From Pseudorhodoplanes sp. (lineage in GTDB: Bacteria > Pseudomonadota > Alphaproteobacteria > Rhizobiales > Xanthobacteraceae), in the NCBI GenBank assembly GCA_008933495.1, contig WBUW01000139.1, positions 1 to 7,403 on the forward strand: a stretch of 7,403 nucleotides of DNA, given 5' to 3'. The first letter of the stretch is position 1; each line of letters starts with the position of its first letter. The position numbers were made by a program, and so were the translations under genes. Below the pieces are notes generated by a model. The model did not search any database, was not told where the DNA came from, and saw only the letters and a program-made list of their open reading frames with translations. Of the stretch, positions 1-6,093 are shown piece after piece.

Positions 1-81
1 GCCTAACTATTGACAATGAAGCCGGCTCCACCCCGCTGGCGCCGCTGCGAGCGGCGTTGCAACGACCAAGGAGACGCGACC

Positions 82-456
82 ATGAAAACCGCGCTTTCGC
101 TCGCTCCCGCCTCGCTCCTCTGCGCCTCGCTGCTGGTCGCGCCGGCCGGTGCGCTGGCAGCAACCGCCGGGCAGGAAACCGGTGCGAAGAGCCGGCCGCC
201 GGGCGCGGTCGAGCTTTCGGCGGCGAAGAAGAAGTCGCCGCGCGCCCGCGTGCGGGTCTACCGTCGCTATTACGGGGCGCCTTATTATTATGGCGGGCCT
301 TATTACGCCGCGCCCTATGCTTATTACCCGTGGCCGGTCTATCGCGGATCGGATCCGGCCTTCACCGCCGGCAGCGAAATGCGTTATCGGCGTGCGATCG
401 GTCAATGCGTATTCGACCTCGGATACGGCCGTTTCGAAAGCTGCCACAGCAACTGA
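82..456 (+). CDS. Small exported protein, Tyr/Pro-rich, with C-terminal CVFDLGYGRFESC motif
   Basis: Predicted 124-residue exported protein of unknown function. The ATG at 82 is chosen because AAGGAG (68-73) sits 8 nt upstream and because it opens a signal peptide: MKTALS, a hydrophobic core to about residue 20, and a likely cut after ALA near residue 26. The mature part has a basic patch (SAAKKK, about 46-51), then a Tyr/Pro/Gly-rich stretch (about 60-88), then the C-terminal motif with C109 and C121. The two cysteines could form a disulfide in the periplasm; this is inference. The next gene (506) repeats the signal peptide, the SAAK-basic patch and the cysteine motif, so the two are tandem paralogues. 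I do not recognise a named family. The existence of the gene is fairly sure; its role is unknown. Confidence 0.78.
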   Translation: MKTALSLAPASLLCASLLVAPAGALAATAGQETGAKSRPPGAVELSAAKKKSPRARVRVYRRYYGAPYYYGGPYYAAPYAYYPWPVYRGSDPAFTAGSEMRYRRAIGQCVFDLGYGRFESCHSN

Positions 457-505
457 CGCCGCAGCGGTTTAAAAACCGGCCGGGCACGGCAATCGGGAGG
501 ACTCC

Positions 506-823
506 ATGGACGCACGCCTTGCGTTGGCCGCTGCGGCGGCGCTCGTCCTGTCGCTTGCCGCCGCAGCATCGCTCGACGGACGAGCCGTGGCGGCTGCGCC
601 CGGCCTCAAGGCCGGCGGGGAATTCTCGGCCGCCAAGCGCAAGAAGACTGCGACAATCCGTGCCGCGCGCCCGGACCGGGTGTGGCGCGCCGGATCGCGT
701 TTCCCGCCCGGCGACCCATCTTACGGAATCGAGGAACTGGAGCGGCGGCGCGCGCAGGGCGAGTGCGTGATTGATCTCGGGTACGGCCGCTTCGAAAGCT
801 GCCATGTCGGCGGCGCGATGTGA
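506..823 (+). CDS. Small exported protein, paralogue of the preceding gene
   Basis: Predicted 105-residue exported protein of unknown function. GGGAGG (495-500) lies 5 nt before the ATG. An alanine/leucine-rich signal peptide covers about residues 1-29 (possible cut after AVA). The mature part carries SAAKRKK (about 41-47) and the C-terminal CVIDLGYGRFESC motif with C87 and C99. Compared with its upstream neighbour it lacks the Tyr/Pro-rich segment and has instead an Arg/Glu-rich linker (ELERRRAQGE, about 77-86). The DNA of the motif is nearly identical between the two genes, which supports a duplication. It starts 49 nt after the neighbour's stop, so co-transcription is likely, and a strong hairpin terminator follows at 860-887. 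Confidence 0.78.
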   Translation: MDARLALAAAAALVLSLAAAASLDGRAVAAAPGLKAGGEFSAAKRKKTATIRAARPDRVWRAGSRFPPGDPSYGIEELERRRAQGECVIDLGYGRFESCHVGGAM

Positions 824-859
824 CAGTCGGGTCGCGGCCCATCGCGGCCCGCCCGGCAA

Positions 860-887
860 AAAGCCCGGCTCCAGCGAGCCGGGCTTT
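860..887. terminator. Bidirectional rho-independent terminator between convergent genes
   Basis: A perfect 11-bp stem (860-870 with 877-887, AAAGCCCGGCT/AGCCGGGCTTT) encloses a 6-nt loop. On the + strand it is followed by a T-rich run (to 894); on the - strand it is followed by TTTTT. It lies 36 nt after the stop at 823 and about 28 nt beyond the - strand gene ending at 916, so it can end transcription from both sides. Confidence 0.85.
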
Positions 888-915
888 CCGTTTTCACACG
901 TCGATCGACGGCGGC

Positions 916-1344
916 TTACTTCCAGCCGTTCTGGTCGAACCAGGCGTTCATCACCCAGCCGCCGACAATCGGCAGGAAGCAATTGCCGGTCGACACGAAC
1001 ACTTCGCGCTGGGTGAGCGGCCGATTGACGACCAGCGTGCCGACGATCGGAGAGACGGCGGCGCAGCCGACGCTCGCGGCAAGATAGGCGCCGCCACCGC
1101 TGCGGATGCCATTACCAGTGTGGCGATGACCGTCACGCAGCGCGAAATAGGCGCCTGTCGAGCCGGCGCCAACCCAGAAATTCGACGCCGCGAGCCTGGG
1201 ATCGCGCACGGTCCAGGGGCCCTGCCACCACCACGCATACGGCGTGACGACGACCTTGGTCTTCTTCTTGGCGGCCTCGGCGGTCTGGCCGAGCATGCCA
1301 AGCGCGACGACGAGCGTCGCAAGAGCGAGCAGAATCTTCTTCAT
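916..1344 (-). CDS. Small exported protein with Gly/Ala-rich hydrophobic C-terminal half
   Basis: Predicted 142-residue exported or envelope protein of unknown function. The start at 1344 is preferred over the longer open frame because it opens a clean signal peptide (MKKILLALATLVVALG..., likely cut after AEA at about residue 24) and has a G-run (1352-1356) 7 nt upstream. After the cut come a lysine patch (AKKKTK), a tryptophan-rich stretch (YAWWWQGPW, 36-44) and a Gly/Ala-rich hydrophobic segment (about 83-106) that could insert in or associate with a membrane. C94 and C122 are the only cysteines. From memory, similar short proteins ending in a Gly-Gly-Trp segment are common hypothetical proteins in Bradyrhizobium; no function is known to me. 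It is transcribed toward the paralogous pair and shares their terminator. Confidence 0.75.
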   Translation of the reverse strand: MKKILLALATLVVALGMLGQTAEAAKKKTKVVVTPYAWWWQGPWTVRDPRLAASNFWVGAGSTGAYFALRDGHRHTGNGIRSGGGAYLAASVGCAAVSPIVGTLVVNRPLTQREVFVSTGNCFLPIVGGWVMNAWFDQNGWK

Positions 1345-1713
1345 CAACAAACCCCCATTCTGGTGGTGGCCTGACACGGTGGCCGTTTCGGAATCCTCAG
1401 GGACAGGCCCCGGAATCACCCCGGCACCCTCGATCCCGCGCGATATATGGCGCCCTTTTCGGCACCCTGTCGAGCGCCTTTGCAGCGATTCTGCACAAGT
1501 GTGGCGCGGCCGCACCCGTTTCGACAGCCGCGTTCCCATTTGCACCGCAACATCGCTCCGCCGGCGAATTTCTCTGACGGATTTATGGCTTAGCAGGACC
1601 AGCTTTCGGCGCGCGGCGGCGGGACGCGCGACGTCATGCGGCCGCCACGAACGCGCTCCGCAAACGTCATCAATCAAATCGCTTTGCGCGAAGCGCTGCA
1701 ATGATAAGACGAC
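1345..1713. other. Gene-free divergent intergenic region
   Basis: About 370 bp between the - strand exported-protein gene and the + strand helicase gene. No frame here has a convincing start, ribosome binding site or family resemblance; the long - strand open frame simply runs into the signal peptide of the 1344 gene. It should hold divergent promoters; the only candidate I can point to is the - strand one at 1444-1473. Two copies of GGAATC (1389-1394, 1412-1417) flank a GC-rich stretch with no clear meaning. Confidence 0.6.
1444..1473 (-). promoter_or_regulatory. Possible promoter for the 916-1344 gene
   Basis: Read on the - strand, TCGACA (1473-1468) and CATATA (1449-1444) are 18 nt apart and resemble a sigma70-type -35 and -10. 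This would give a leader of about 90 nt. It is the only AT-rich hexamer pair found by eye in this stretch. Weak evidence. Confidence 0.3.
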
Positions 1714-2838
1714 ATGCGGATGCCCGATTTTTCCTTGCATCAGACCAAAGCATTACAGGCGGTCGCCGCCTGGCTCGGCGAAAAGCCCGGCCAGGGCGCG
1801 CCGCAGGTCTTCCGCCTGTTCGGCTATGCCGGCACCGGCAAGACCACGCTTGCCAAGCACGTCGCCGCGCAGGCCGACGGCAAGGTGCTGTTTGCAGCCT
1901 TCACCGGCAAGGCCGCGCAGGTGATGCGCAGCAAGGGCTGCCACAATGCTTCGACAATCCACAGCCTGATCTATCGCGCGCGCGACACCGACGACGAATC
2001 GCCGAGCTTCGAACTATGGGATGATTCGCCGGCCGCGCAGGCGGAACTGATCGTGATCGACGAATGCTCGATGGTCGACGCCGAACTCGGCCGCGATCTC
2101 CTTTCGTTCGGCGTGCCGGTGCTCGTGCTTGGCGATCCGGCGCAATTGCCGCCGATCCAGAATGGCGGCTTCTTCACCGATTGCGCGCCCGACGCCATGC
2201 TCACCGAAGTGCACCGCCAGGCCGCCGGCGATCCGATCGTGCGGCTGTCGATGCAGGTGCGCGAAGGCGGCGCCCCCACACCCGGCGATTATGGCTCGGC
2301 GCAGGTGGTGCGGCGCGACGCGCTCGATCCGCAGCGCGTGCTCGATGCCGACCAGGTGCTGGTCGGCCGCAATCTCACGCGGCGCGCCTACAATATGCGC
2401 CTGCGCGAACGCCGGGGAATCGAAGACGCCTTGCCGGTCGCCGGCGACAAGCTCGTTTGCCTGCGCAACAACCGCAAGAAGGGTCTGTTCAACGGCGGGC
2501 TATGGATCGTCAAGGAACGCGGCGCCGGCAAGAGCGGCATCCTCAAGTTGCGCATCCTGCCGGACGAGGACCTGACCGGCGCCGGGACGCGCGCGAAGAA
2601 AGTGTCGGTGCGCCGCGAATGCTTCACCGGCGGCATCGAGGATTTCGACTGGCCGCAGCGCAAACCGCATGACGAATTCGATTACGGCTATGTCCTGACC
2701 GTGCACAAGGCGCAGGGCTCGCAATGGGACGACGTCGTGCTGTTCGACGAATCGTTTGCTTTCCCTGACAGCCGGGCGCGCTGGCTCTACACTGGGATCA
2801 CCCGGGCGGCCAGGAAGCTGACCGTAGTCCTGCCCTAG
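1714..2838 (+). CDS. RecD/Dda-like SF1B ATP-dependent DNA helicase
   Basis: A 374-residue AAA/superfamily 1B helicase, expected to unwind DNA 5'-to-3' in repair or recombination (family knowledge; substrate unknown). Motifs in order: Walker A GYAGTGKTT (37-45), motif Ia AFTGKAA (62-68), Walker B VIDECSM (114-120), motif III GDPAQLPP (140-147), LTEVHRQ (163-169) with the conserved arginine, motif V YGYVLTVHKAQGSQWD (324-339), motif VI LYTGITRA (358-365). All catalytic motifs are present, so it should be active. It is much shorter than RecD2 because it lacks an N-terminal extension, and matches the compact Dda-like or exonuclease V alpha-like group. The ATG at 1714 gives MRMPDF; the ATG at 1720 is an equally possible start, as no good ribosome binding site decides. 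The amidase gene begins 26 nt after its stop. Confidence 0.9.
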   Translation: MRMPDFSLHQTKALQAVAAWLGEKPGQGAPQVFRLFGYAGTGKTTLAKHVAAQADGKVLFAAFTGKAAQVMRSKGCHNASTIHSLIYRARDTDDESPSFELWDDSPAAQAELIVIDECSMVDAELGRDLLSFGVPVLVLGDPAQLPPIQNGGFFTDCAPDAMLTEVHRQAAGDPIVRLSMQVREGGAPTPGDYGSAQVVRRDALDPQRVLDADQVLVGRNLTRRAYNMRLRERRGIEDALPVAGDKLVCLRNNRKKGLFNGGLWIVKERGAGKSGILKLRILPDEDLTGAGTRAKKVSVRRECFTGGIEDFDWPQRKPHDEFDYGYVLTVHKAQGSQWDDVVLFDESFAFPDSRARWLYTGITRAARKLTVVLP

Positions 2839-2864
2839 AACGAAGTCCGCGGCTCGCGATCCTC

Positions 2865-3602
2865 ATGCGCATCCGGCCGGCACTGTTGAACTCGCAAGAA
2901 CAGCGGAACATCCTGGCCCGCGCCGTGAAAGCCCGCCTCGCACGCGCGCTTGCGATACTCCTGCTCGCCGGCGGCATCGCGCGCGCGGACGATCTTTGCG
3001 TGCTCGCCCGCGCCGCCGGTACGCCGCAGATTGCAGGCTTGACCATCGTCTATCTCGCCCCGCTCGGCGAGCCGGCGGCCGCCAACCGGTGGCGCAACAT
3101 CATCATCCACCAGATGGAAGGGCCGGTCGGCGCGGCGCGGCATGGCGCGCTCGCGCAGGCGAAAGACCCCACGCGGCGCGGCGTCACGCTGTGGGTTGAG
3201 ACCGACGGCACGGTCTATTGGGCGGTGCCGGAGAACGCGATTCCCACGCACGGGGACGGCGCCAACCGCAACGACAACAAGTACATCGCCAACCTGATGA
3301 CCTATCGCCGCGTGGTCAAGGAGAACAGCCTCGGCATCGAGTTCGCCGGCAATTTCCCCGACGTGCGCAGGCCGGCGACACCCGAACAGTTCGACGCGCT
3401 GCTGAAGCTGCTGCCTTTCCTGCAGCAGCGCTATCAGATCGCGCCCGAAAACATCTACGCCCACAACTGGATCGACTATAAGGACAGCCGCTATTGCGAG
3501 GGCTGCGCCCTGGCCGCGGCCGCGCGCAAGCTCAACTTTCAGCCGCGCCATGGCCGGGCCTGCTCCGGCCATCCCGATCCGGCGGGCGACGGACCGCGCT
3601 GA
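2865..3602 (+). CDS. Exported N-acetylmuramoyl-L-alanine amidase (PGRP/Amidase_2 fold)
   Basis: A 245-residue predicted zinc amidase cutting the bond between MurNAc and L-Ala of peptidoglycan, probably in the periplasm. Family signs: NIIIHQMEG (78-86) with likely zinc ligand H82, LGIEFAGN (156-163) in the core strand, and YAHNWIDYKDSRYCEG (198-213), where H200 and C211 are the likely other ligands (His/His/Cys as in T7 lysozyme). A hydrophobic segment at about 29-40 ends in ARADD, as in a signal peptide. The ATG at 2865 puts a long basic N-terminus before it and has no clear ribosome binding site; the in-frame GTG at 2925 would give a standard signal peptide (KARLARALAILLLAGG) and may be the true start. 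The last 17 or so residues (HGRACSGHPDPAGDGPR) are encoded by a palindromic repeat and are probably not part of the fold. No immunity or secretion gene is adjacent. Confidence 0.82.
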   Translation: MRIRPALLNSQEQRNILARAVKARLARALAILLLAGGIARADDLCVLARAAGTPQIAGLTIVYLAPLGEPAAANRWRNIIIHQMEGPVGAARHGALAQAKDPTRRGVTLWVETDGTVYWAVPENAIPTHGDGANRNDNKYIANLMTYRRVVKENSLGIEFAGNFPDVRRPATPEQFDALLKLLPFLQQRYQIAPENIYAHNWIDYKDSRYCEGCALAAAARKLNFQPRHGRACSGHPDPAGDGPR

Positions 3603-3623
3603 GCCGGATCGCAGGCCAGGCCC
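3549..3623. repeat. Palindromic GGCCGGG-type repeat overlapping the amidase 3' end
   Basis: Compound inverted repeat. ATGGCCGG (3550-3557) pairs with CCGGCCAT (3565-3572); CGATCCGG (3575-3582) pairs with CCGGATCG (3604-3611); and GGCCGGGCCTGC (3552-3563) can alternatively pair, with one mismatch, to 3611-3622. From memory, units of this kind (catggccggg...cccggccatcc) are widely dispersed between Bradyrhizobium and Rhodopseudomonas genes. It may act as a weak terminator or mRNA stabiliser; it supplies the amidase stop codon. Confidence 0.55.
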
Positions 3624-3673
3624 GCGCATGGCAGGATGGGAACGCATTACGATAAACCTGTGTGGAGTTCGCC

Positions 3674-3880
3674 ATGCCCTATCGCAGCAATTCCGACCTG
3701 CCGGCCTCCGTGCGCAGCCATCTGCCGCCGCACGCGCAGGACATCTACCGCGAAGCCTTCAACCATGCCTATGCCGCGCACCGCGGCGAGCCCGATTTCG
3801 AGGCGCGCGCGCATCGCATCGCCTGGGCGGCGGTGAAGCGCTCTTACGAGAAGGTCGGGGACGAGTGGGTGGCGCGCTAG
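3674..3880 (+). CDS. chaB: ChaB family protein
   Basis: A 68-residue protein closely matching the ChaB family (putative cation transport regulator; the mechanism is poorly known). It begins MPYRSNSDLPASVRSHLPPH, continues with AQDIYREAFNHA (21-32) and ends AHRIAWAAVKRSYEKVGDEW (46-65), all hallmark ChaB stretches. The ATG at 3674 is chosen because the family starts MPY and because GGAG (3664-3667) lies 6 nt upstream; the in-frame GTG at 3662 overlaps that site. Length is slightly shorter than E. coli ChaB (about 76). No chaA antiporter is in the window. A degenerate copy of its last 24 codons lies downstream at 4603-4683. Confidence 0.92.
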   Translation: MPYRSNSDLPASVRSHLPPHAQDIYREAFNHAYAAHRGEPDFEARAHRIAWAAVKRSYEKVGDEWVAR

Positions 3881-3947
3881 GATATTCAGTTGCGCAAGAT
3901 CAAAGTGCCGCTGCGCGCATTCGTTTAGCGAAAGACAAAGGCATGTG

Positions 3948-4595
3948 ATGCTTGATCGCCGCCAGTTCCTTGTCGTCGGAGGAATGCTCATGTCCACGGC
4001 CGCGCATGCGCAACCCGATCGCGCCCCGCCCGTCACCAAGCTCCCCGACCCGCACGGCGGCGGCGAACTGATCCGTGCCTTGCGCGCGCGCAAGAGCAGC
4101 CGCGCCTTTTCCTCCGCGCCGATTCCGGAAGCGCAATTTTCAAATCTGCTGTGGGCCGCCTTCGGCATCAACCGGCCCGAAACCGGCGGCCGCACCGCCC
4201 CCTCCGCGCACGGCTGGCAGGAAATCGACGTCTATGCGGTGCGCGCCGACGGCGCCTATCGCTATCTGGCGAAATCGCATGCCCTCGAGCGCGTGGTCGA
4301 AAACGACCTGCGCGCGCTCACCGGCGTGCAGGATTTCGTCGGCACCGCGCCGCTCGATCTCGTCTATGTCGCCGATTTCGCCCGCATGGCGCACGCGAAC
4401 GCGGAAGAGCGCACCTTTTTCGCCGCCGCCGACGCCGGCGTGATCGCGCAAAATGTCTATCTCTATTGCGCGTCCGCCGGCCTCGCCACCGTCGTGCGCG
4501 GGCTTATGGACCGCAGCAAGCTCGCGCCGGCACTCGGCTTGCGGCACGAACAGCGCATCATCCTGGCGCAGACGGTGGGCTATCCGGCGGGGTGA
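3948..4595 (+). CDS. Nitroreductase-family flavoprotein with Tat-type signal
   Basis: A 215-residue nitroreductase-fold protein, expected to bind FMN and use NAD(P)H or another donor to reduce, or to oxidise, an unknown substrate (SagB/ThcOx-like subgroup by length and pattern). The N-terminus MLDRRQFLVVGGMLMSTAAHAQ has a twin-arginine motif (DRRQFL) and a cut after AHA near residue 20, so it is probably exported folded with its cofactor. FMN-site signs: RARKSSRAF (46-54), LLWAAFGINRP (67-77) followed by TAPSAHGWQE (83-92), AQNVYLYCASAGLATV (167-182), and the C-terminal LGLRHEQRIILAQTVGYP. The ATG at 3948 has AAAGG (3937-3941) 6 nt upstream; a GTG at 3945 is adjacent and less likely. It lies 67 nt after chaB. 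Its last 28 codons and stop are duplicated downstream (5855-5947). Confidence 0.85.
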   Translation: MLDRRQFLVVGGMLMSTAAHAQPDRAPPVTKLPDPHGGGELIRALRARKSSRAFSSAPIPEAQFSNLLWAAFGINRPETGGRTAPSAHGWQEIDVYAVRADGAYRYLAKSHALERVVENDLRALTGVQDFVGTAPLDLVYVADFARMAHANAEERTFFAAADAGVIAQNVYLYCASAGLATVVRGLMDRSKLAPALGLRHEQRIILAQTVGYPAG

Positions 4596-4600
4596 AACAG
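4508..4600 (+). repeat. 93-bp direct repeat, copy A (3' end of nitroreductase)
   Basis: Matches 5855-5947 without gaps at 90 of 93 positions. It covers the last nitroreductase codons (DRSKLAPALG... to the stop) and 5 bases past the TGA. Homology ends at GAAACAG in both copies. This is the parental copy, as it lies within the intact gene. Confidence 0.9.
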
Positions 4601-4602
4601 GT

Positions 4603-4683
4603 CGCGCCCACCGCATCGCCTGGGCGGCGGTGAAACGCTCCTGTGATAAGGTCGGAGATCGGTGGGTGGCGCGCGCCCGGTGA
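4603..4683 (+). pseudogene. chaB: 3' fragment of a second chaB
   Basis: Codons starting at 4603 read RAHRIAWAAVKRSCDKVGD followed by RWVARAR and a TGA (4681-4683). This matches ChaB residues 45-68 with only Y/C, E/D and E/R changes, then runs two codons past the original stop position. At the DNA level 61 of 72 positions match 3806-3877 by my count, with no gaps. It has no start codon or ribosome binding site and begins 3 nt after the end of the nitroreductase repeat, so it is a remnant left by a duplication or deletion rather than a gene. Its lower identity than the nitroreductase repeat suggests an older or separate event, or descent from a diverged paralogue. Confidence 0.85.
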
Positions 4684-4719
4684 GCGGCGGGACTGTTTGC
4701 CGTTCGGCGGCCTTTGTCT

Positions 4720-5625
4720 TTACGGCCGGTGTTGCGCAAGAAAGCGCGCCGCTCTCGTCCGCACCTCGTCGAGATGCGTGAAGAGCGCAACGTGTTCGCC
4801 GTTTTCGATCGCCATCAGCGCGGCATGCGGCGCTTGTCCCGCAACAGCCTCGGCGTGAGCAAACGAGACCACGCGGTCGGCCTTGCCGTGCACCACCAGG
4901 ACCGGCACCGCAAGCCGCTCGATTGGATAGGCATCGAGCCCGGCAAACCGGGTCGTATCGTTGATCGTGCCGGGCAATCGCTGCCGCAGCCGATCGAAGA
5001 TTCCGAGTTGCAGTGCGCGCAACAGCGCGCCGGCCACGGGATGGTTCAGGGTCCGTTCCCGGATGAGGGGATCGGCAATTGAGCGCCGTGCCAGGTTTTG
5101 CGGATTCCATTCCGCCCGCCTGCGCATGATCGCGGCGAGACCGGGCACGAGCGCGACGAGCCTCATGACGCGCAATCGCGCGACGATGGCGGGCGGGGTC
5201 TCGAGCCGCCCGCTGCAAGCCGAGACCAGAACGAGTCCCCAGCATCGCGCCGGATGCCGCAACGCGAATTGCAGCGCCGACGGCCCGCCGGCCGAGACCG
5301 CCGCCACCGCCACGGTCGGGATTCCAAGCGCATCGAGCAGGTCGGCGTAGGCGTCGGCCTGGTCTTCCGGCGCGCGCCCGACGCGCAGCGGCGTGCCCAG
5401 ATATCCCGGCCGGGATGGCGCAACGATCCGATAGCCTTGCGGATCGGCGAGCAGCGAGCGCGCCAGCAGCCAGGACTGGTCATGGCCGCCCATGCCGCCA
5501 TGCAGGGCCAGAATTGTCGGCCCCTCGCCCGCGACCGCGCATTCGACCGGACCGCGCGGCGTGCTGATCCTGGTTGCCGGTGGCTCGGCAAGCGATTGCC
5601 CCGCCCGCCGCTGGCAGGAATTCAC
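4720..5625 (-). CDS. Alpha/beta hydrolase
   Basis: A 301-residue alpha/beta-hydrolase-fold enzyme; the substrate cannot be told (esters, lactones or halides are hydrolysed by relatives). With the GTG at 5625 as residue 1: oxyanion-hole HGG (42-44), nucleophile elbow AVSAG with Ser111 (an A-x-S-x-G variant of G-x-S-x-G), Asp250 in VVHGKADRVV, and His278 in ENGEHVALF, so the triad is complete. A cap region lies at about 142-225. The GTG is preferred because GGGAGA (5638-5633) sits 7 nt upstream; the frame stays open to a TTG at 5754, but that extension would reach the duplicated antitoxin fragment and resembles nothing. No signal peptide is seen, so it is cytoplasmic. It converges on the nitroreductase, with the chaB fragment between. 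Confidence 0.85.
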   Translation of the reverse strand: MNSCQRRAGQSLAEPPATRISTPRGPVECAVAGEGPTILALHGGMGGHDQSWLLARSLLADPQGYRIVAPSRPGYLGTPLRVGRAPEDQADAYADLLDALGIPTVAVAAVSAGGPSALQFALRHPARCWGLVLVSACSGRLETPPAIVARLRVMRLVALVPGLAAIMRRRAEWNPQNLARRSIADPLIRERTLNHPVAGALLRALQLGIFDRLRQRLPGTINDTTRFAGLDAYPIERLAVPVLVVHGKADRVVSFAHAEAVAGQAPHAALMAIENGEHVALFTHLDEVRTRAARFLAQHRP

Positions 5626-5711
5626 GTCGGATTCTCCCGTTGGGATTTTTGGCGCAAGAATGGCGGCAGCCTCTTGCGCGATTTTGGACGCGGAGGCAAC
5701 GGCTGGATTGC

Positions 5712-5942
5712 ATACCTTCGGACGAAGCCCTCGGATGTACGGAGGGCACCGCAATCGAGGAGATCATCGCCGGCCAGATCAGGGTCGCGATGGACAAGCC
5801 GGGCCCGAGCAAGACCGAGATGGCCGCGCGCATGAAGACGAGCCGGCGGCAACCGGACCGCAGCAAGCGCGCGCCGGCACTCGGCTTGCGGCGCGAACAG
5901 CGCATCATCCTGGCGCCGACGGTGGGCTATCCGGCGGGGTGA
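5712..5942 (+). pseudogene. Chimeric remnant: antitoxin fragment fused in frame to nitroreductase C-terminus
   Basis: From 5751 the frame reads AIEEIIAGQIRVAMDK..., matching residues 36-72 of the intact antitoxin downstream (97 of 111 bases at 5751-5861 versus 6546-6656). At GACCGC (5856-5861), a hexamer present in both parents (6651-6656 and 4509-4514), it switches without a frameshift into the nitroreductase C-terminus and its TGA. Traces of the antitoxin 5' part may start near 5712 (ACCTTCG/GACGAA versus 6492-6503, with an indel). The antitoxin part carries three new prolines (for Q, L and L) in or near the helix-turn-helix, and all three differences in the nitroreductase part change the amino acid, as expected without selection. 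The only in-frame ATG is 5790 (AGGG 5 nt upstream), which could make a 50-residue peptide; expression is unproven. Confidence 0.8.
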
Positions 5943-5947
5943 AACAG
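5855..5947 (+). repeat. 93-bp direct repeat, copy B
   Basis: Second copy of 4508-4600 in the same orientation, offset 1347 bp, with three substitutions (CTC to CGC, CAC to CGC, CAG to CCG). Its left part overlaps the fusion point with the antitoxin fragment. Downstream of 5947 no similarity to other parts of the window was found until the toxin promoter (5948-6056 holds nothing I recognise). Confidence 0.9.
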
Positions 5948-6056
5948 AGCTGAGACCTGCGACGCGGCTCGCCTGCCACCGCTTTTCGCTGTCGCCTCGC
6001 CGCTCCGCGACAAAGCGTCTCGCGTTCGCCAGACACCTTCGCACCTGATCCGGCTC

Positions 6057-6085
6057 TTGACCAATCGTGTCATTTTTGACACATT
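6057..6085 (+). promoter_or_regulatory. Toxin-antitoxin promoter with 16-bp operator palindrome
   Basis: TTGACC (6057-6062) is a good -35. A perfect inverted repeat GTGTCA-TTTT-TGACAC (6067-6082) fills the spacer up to a weak -10 (CACATT, 6080-6085, spacing 17). An operator between -35 and -10 just before a toxin-antitoxin operon is where the antitoxin, or the toxin-antitoxin complex, usually represses. The palindrome is seen directly; its binding by the 6441 protein is inference. The predicted start of transcription is almost at the toxin ATG (6094). Confidence 0.6.
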
Positions 6086-6093
6086 CATTCCAG

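Noticed and set aside
10..15. Perfect TTGACA resembling a -35 box before the first gene
   Set aside because: No AT-rich -10 lies 16-19 nt downstream; the region is GC-rich (ccccgctggc), so it is probably chance or belongs to sequence outside the window.
2835..3647. 270-residue - strand open frame opposite the amidase
   Set aside because: Antisense shadow in GC-rich DNA; the + strand has clear amidase motifs and the - strand product has no family features.
3918..3929. 12-mer CATTCGTTTAGC also present at 6831-6842
   Set aside because: No flanking similarity, no symmetry and no shared position relative to a gene; likely chance.
5626..5754. N-terminal extension of the hydrolase to a TTG at 5754
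   Set aside because: The GTG at 5625 has a good ribosome binding site; the extension has no recognisable feature and reaches the duplicated antitoxin fragment.
6067..6093. In-frame GTG as a longer toxin start
   Set aside because: It lies inside the operator palindrome, has no ribosome binding site, and the extra residues do not match the toxin family.
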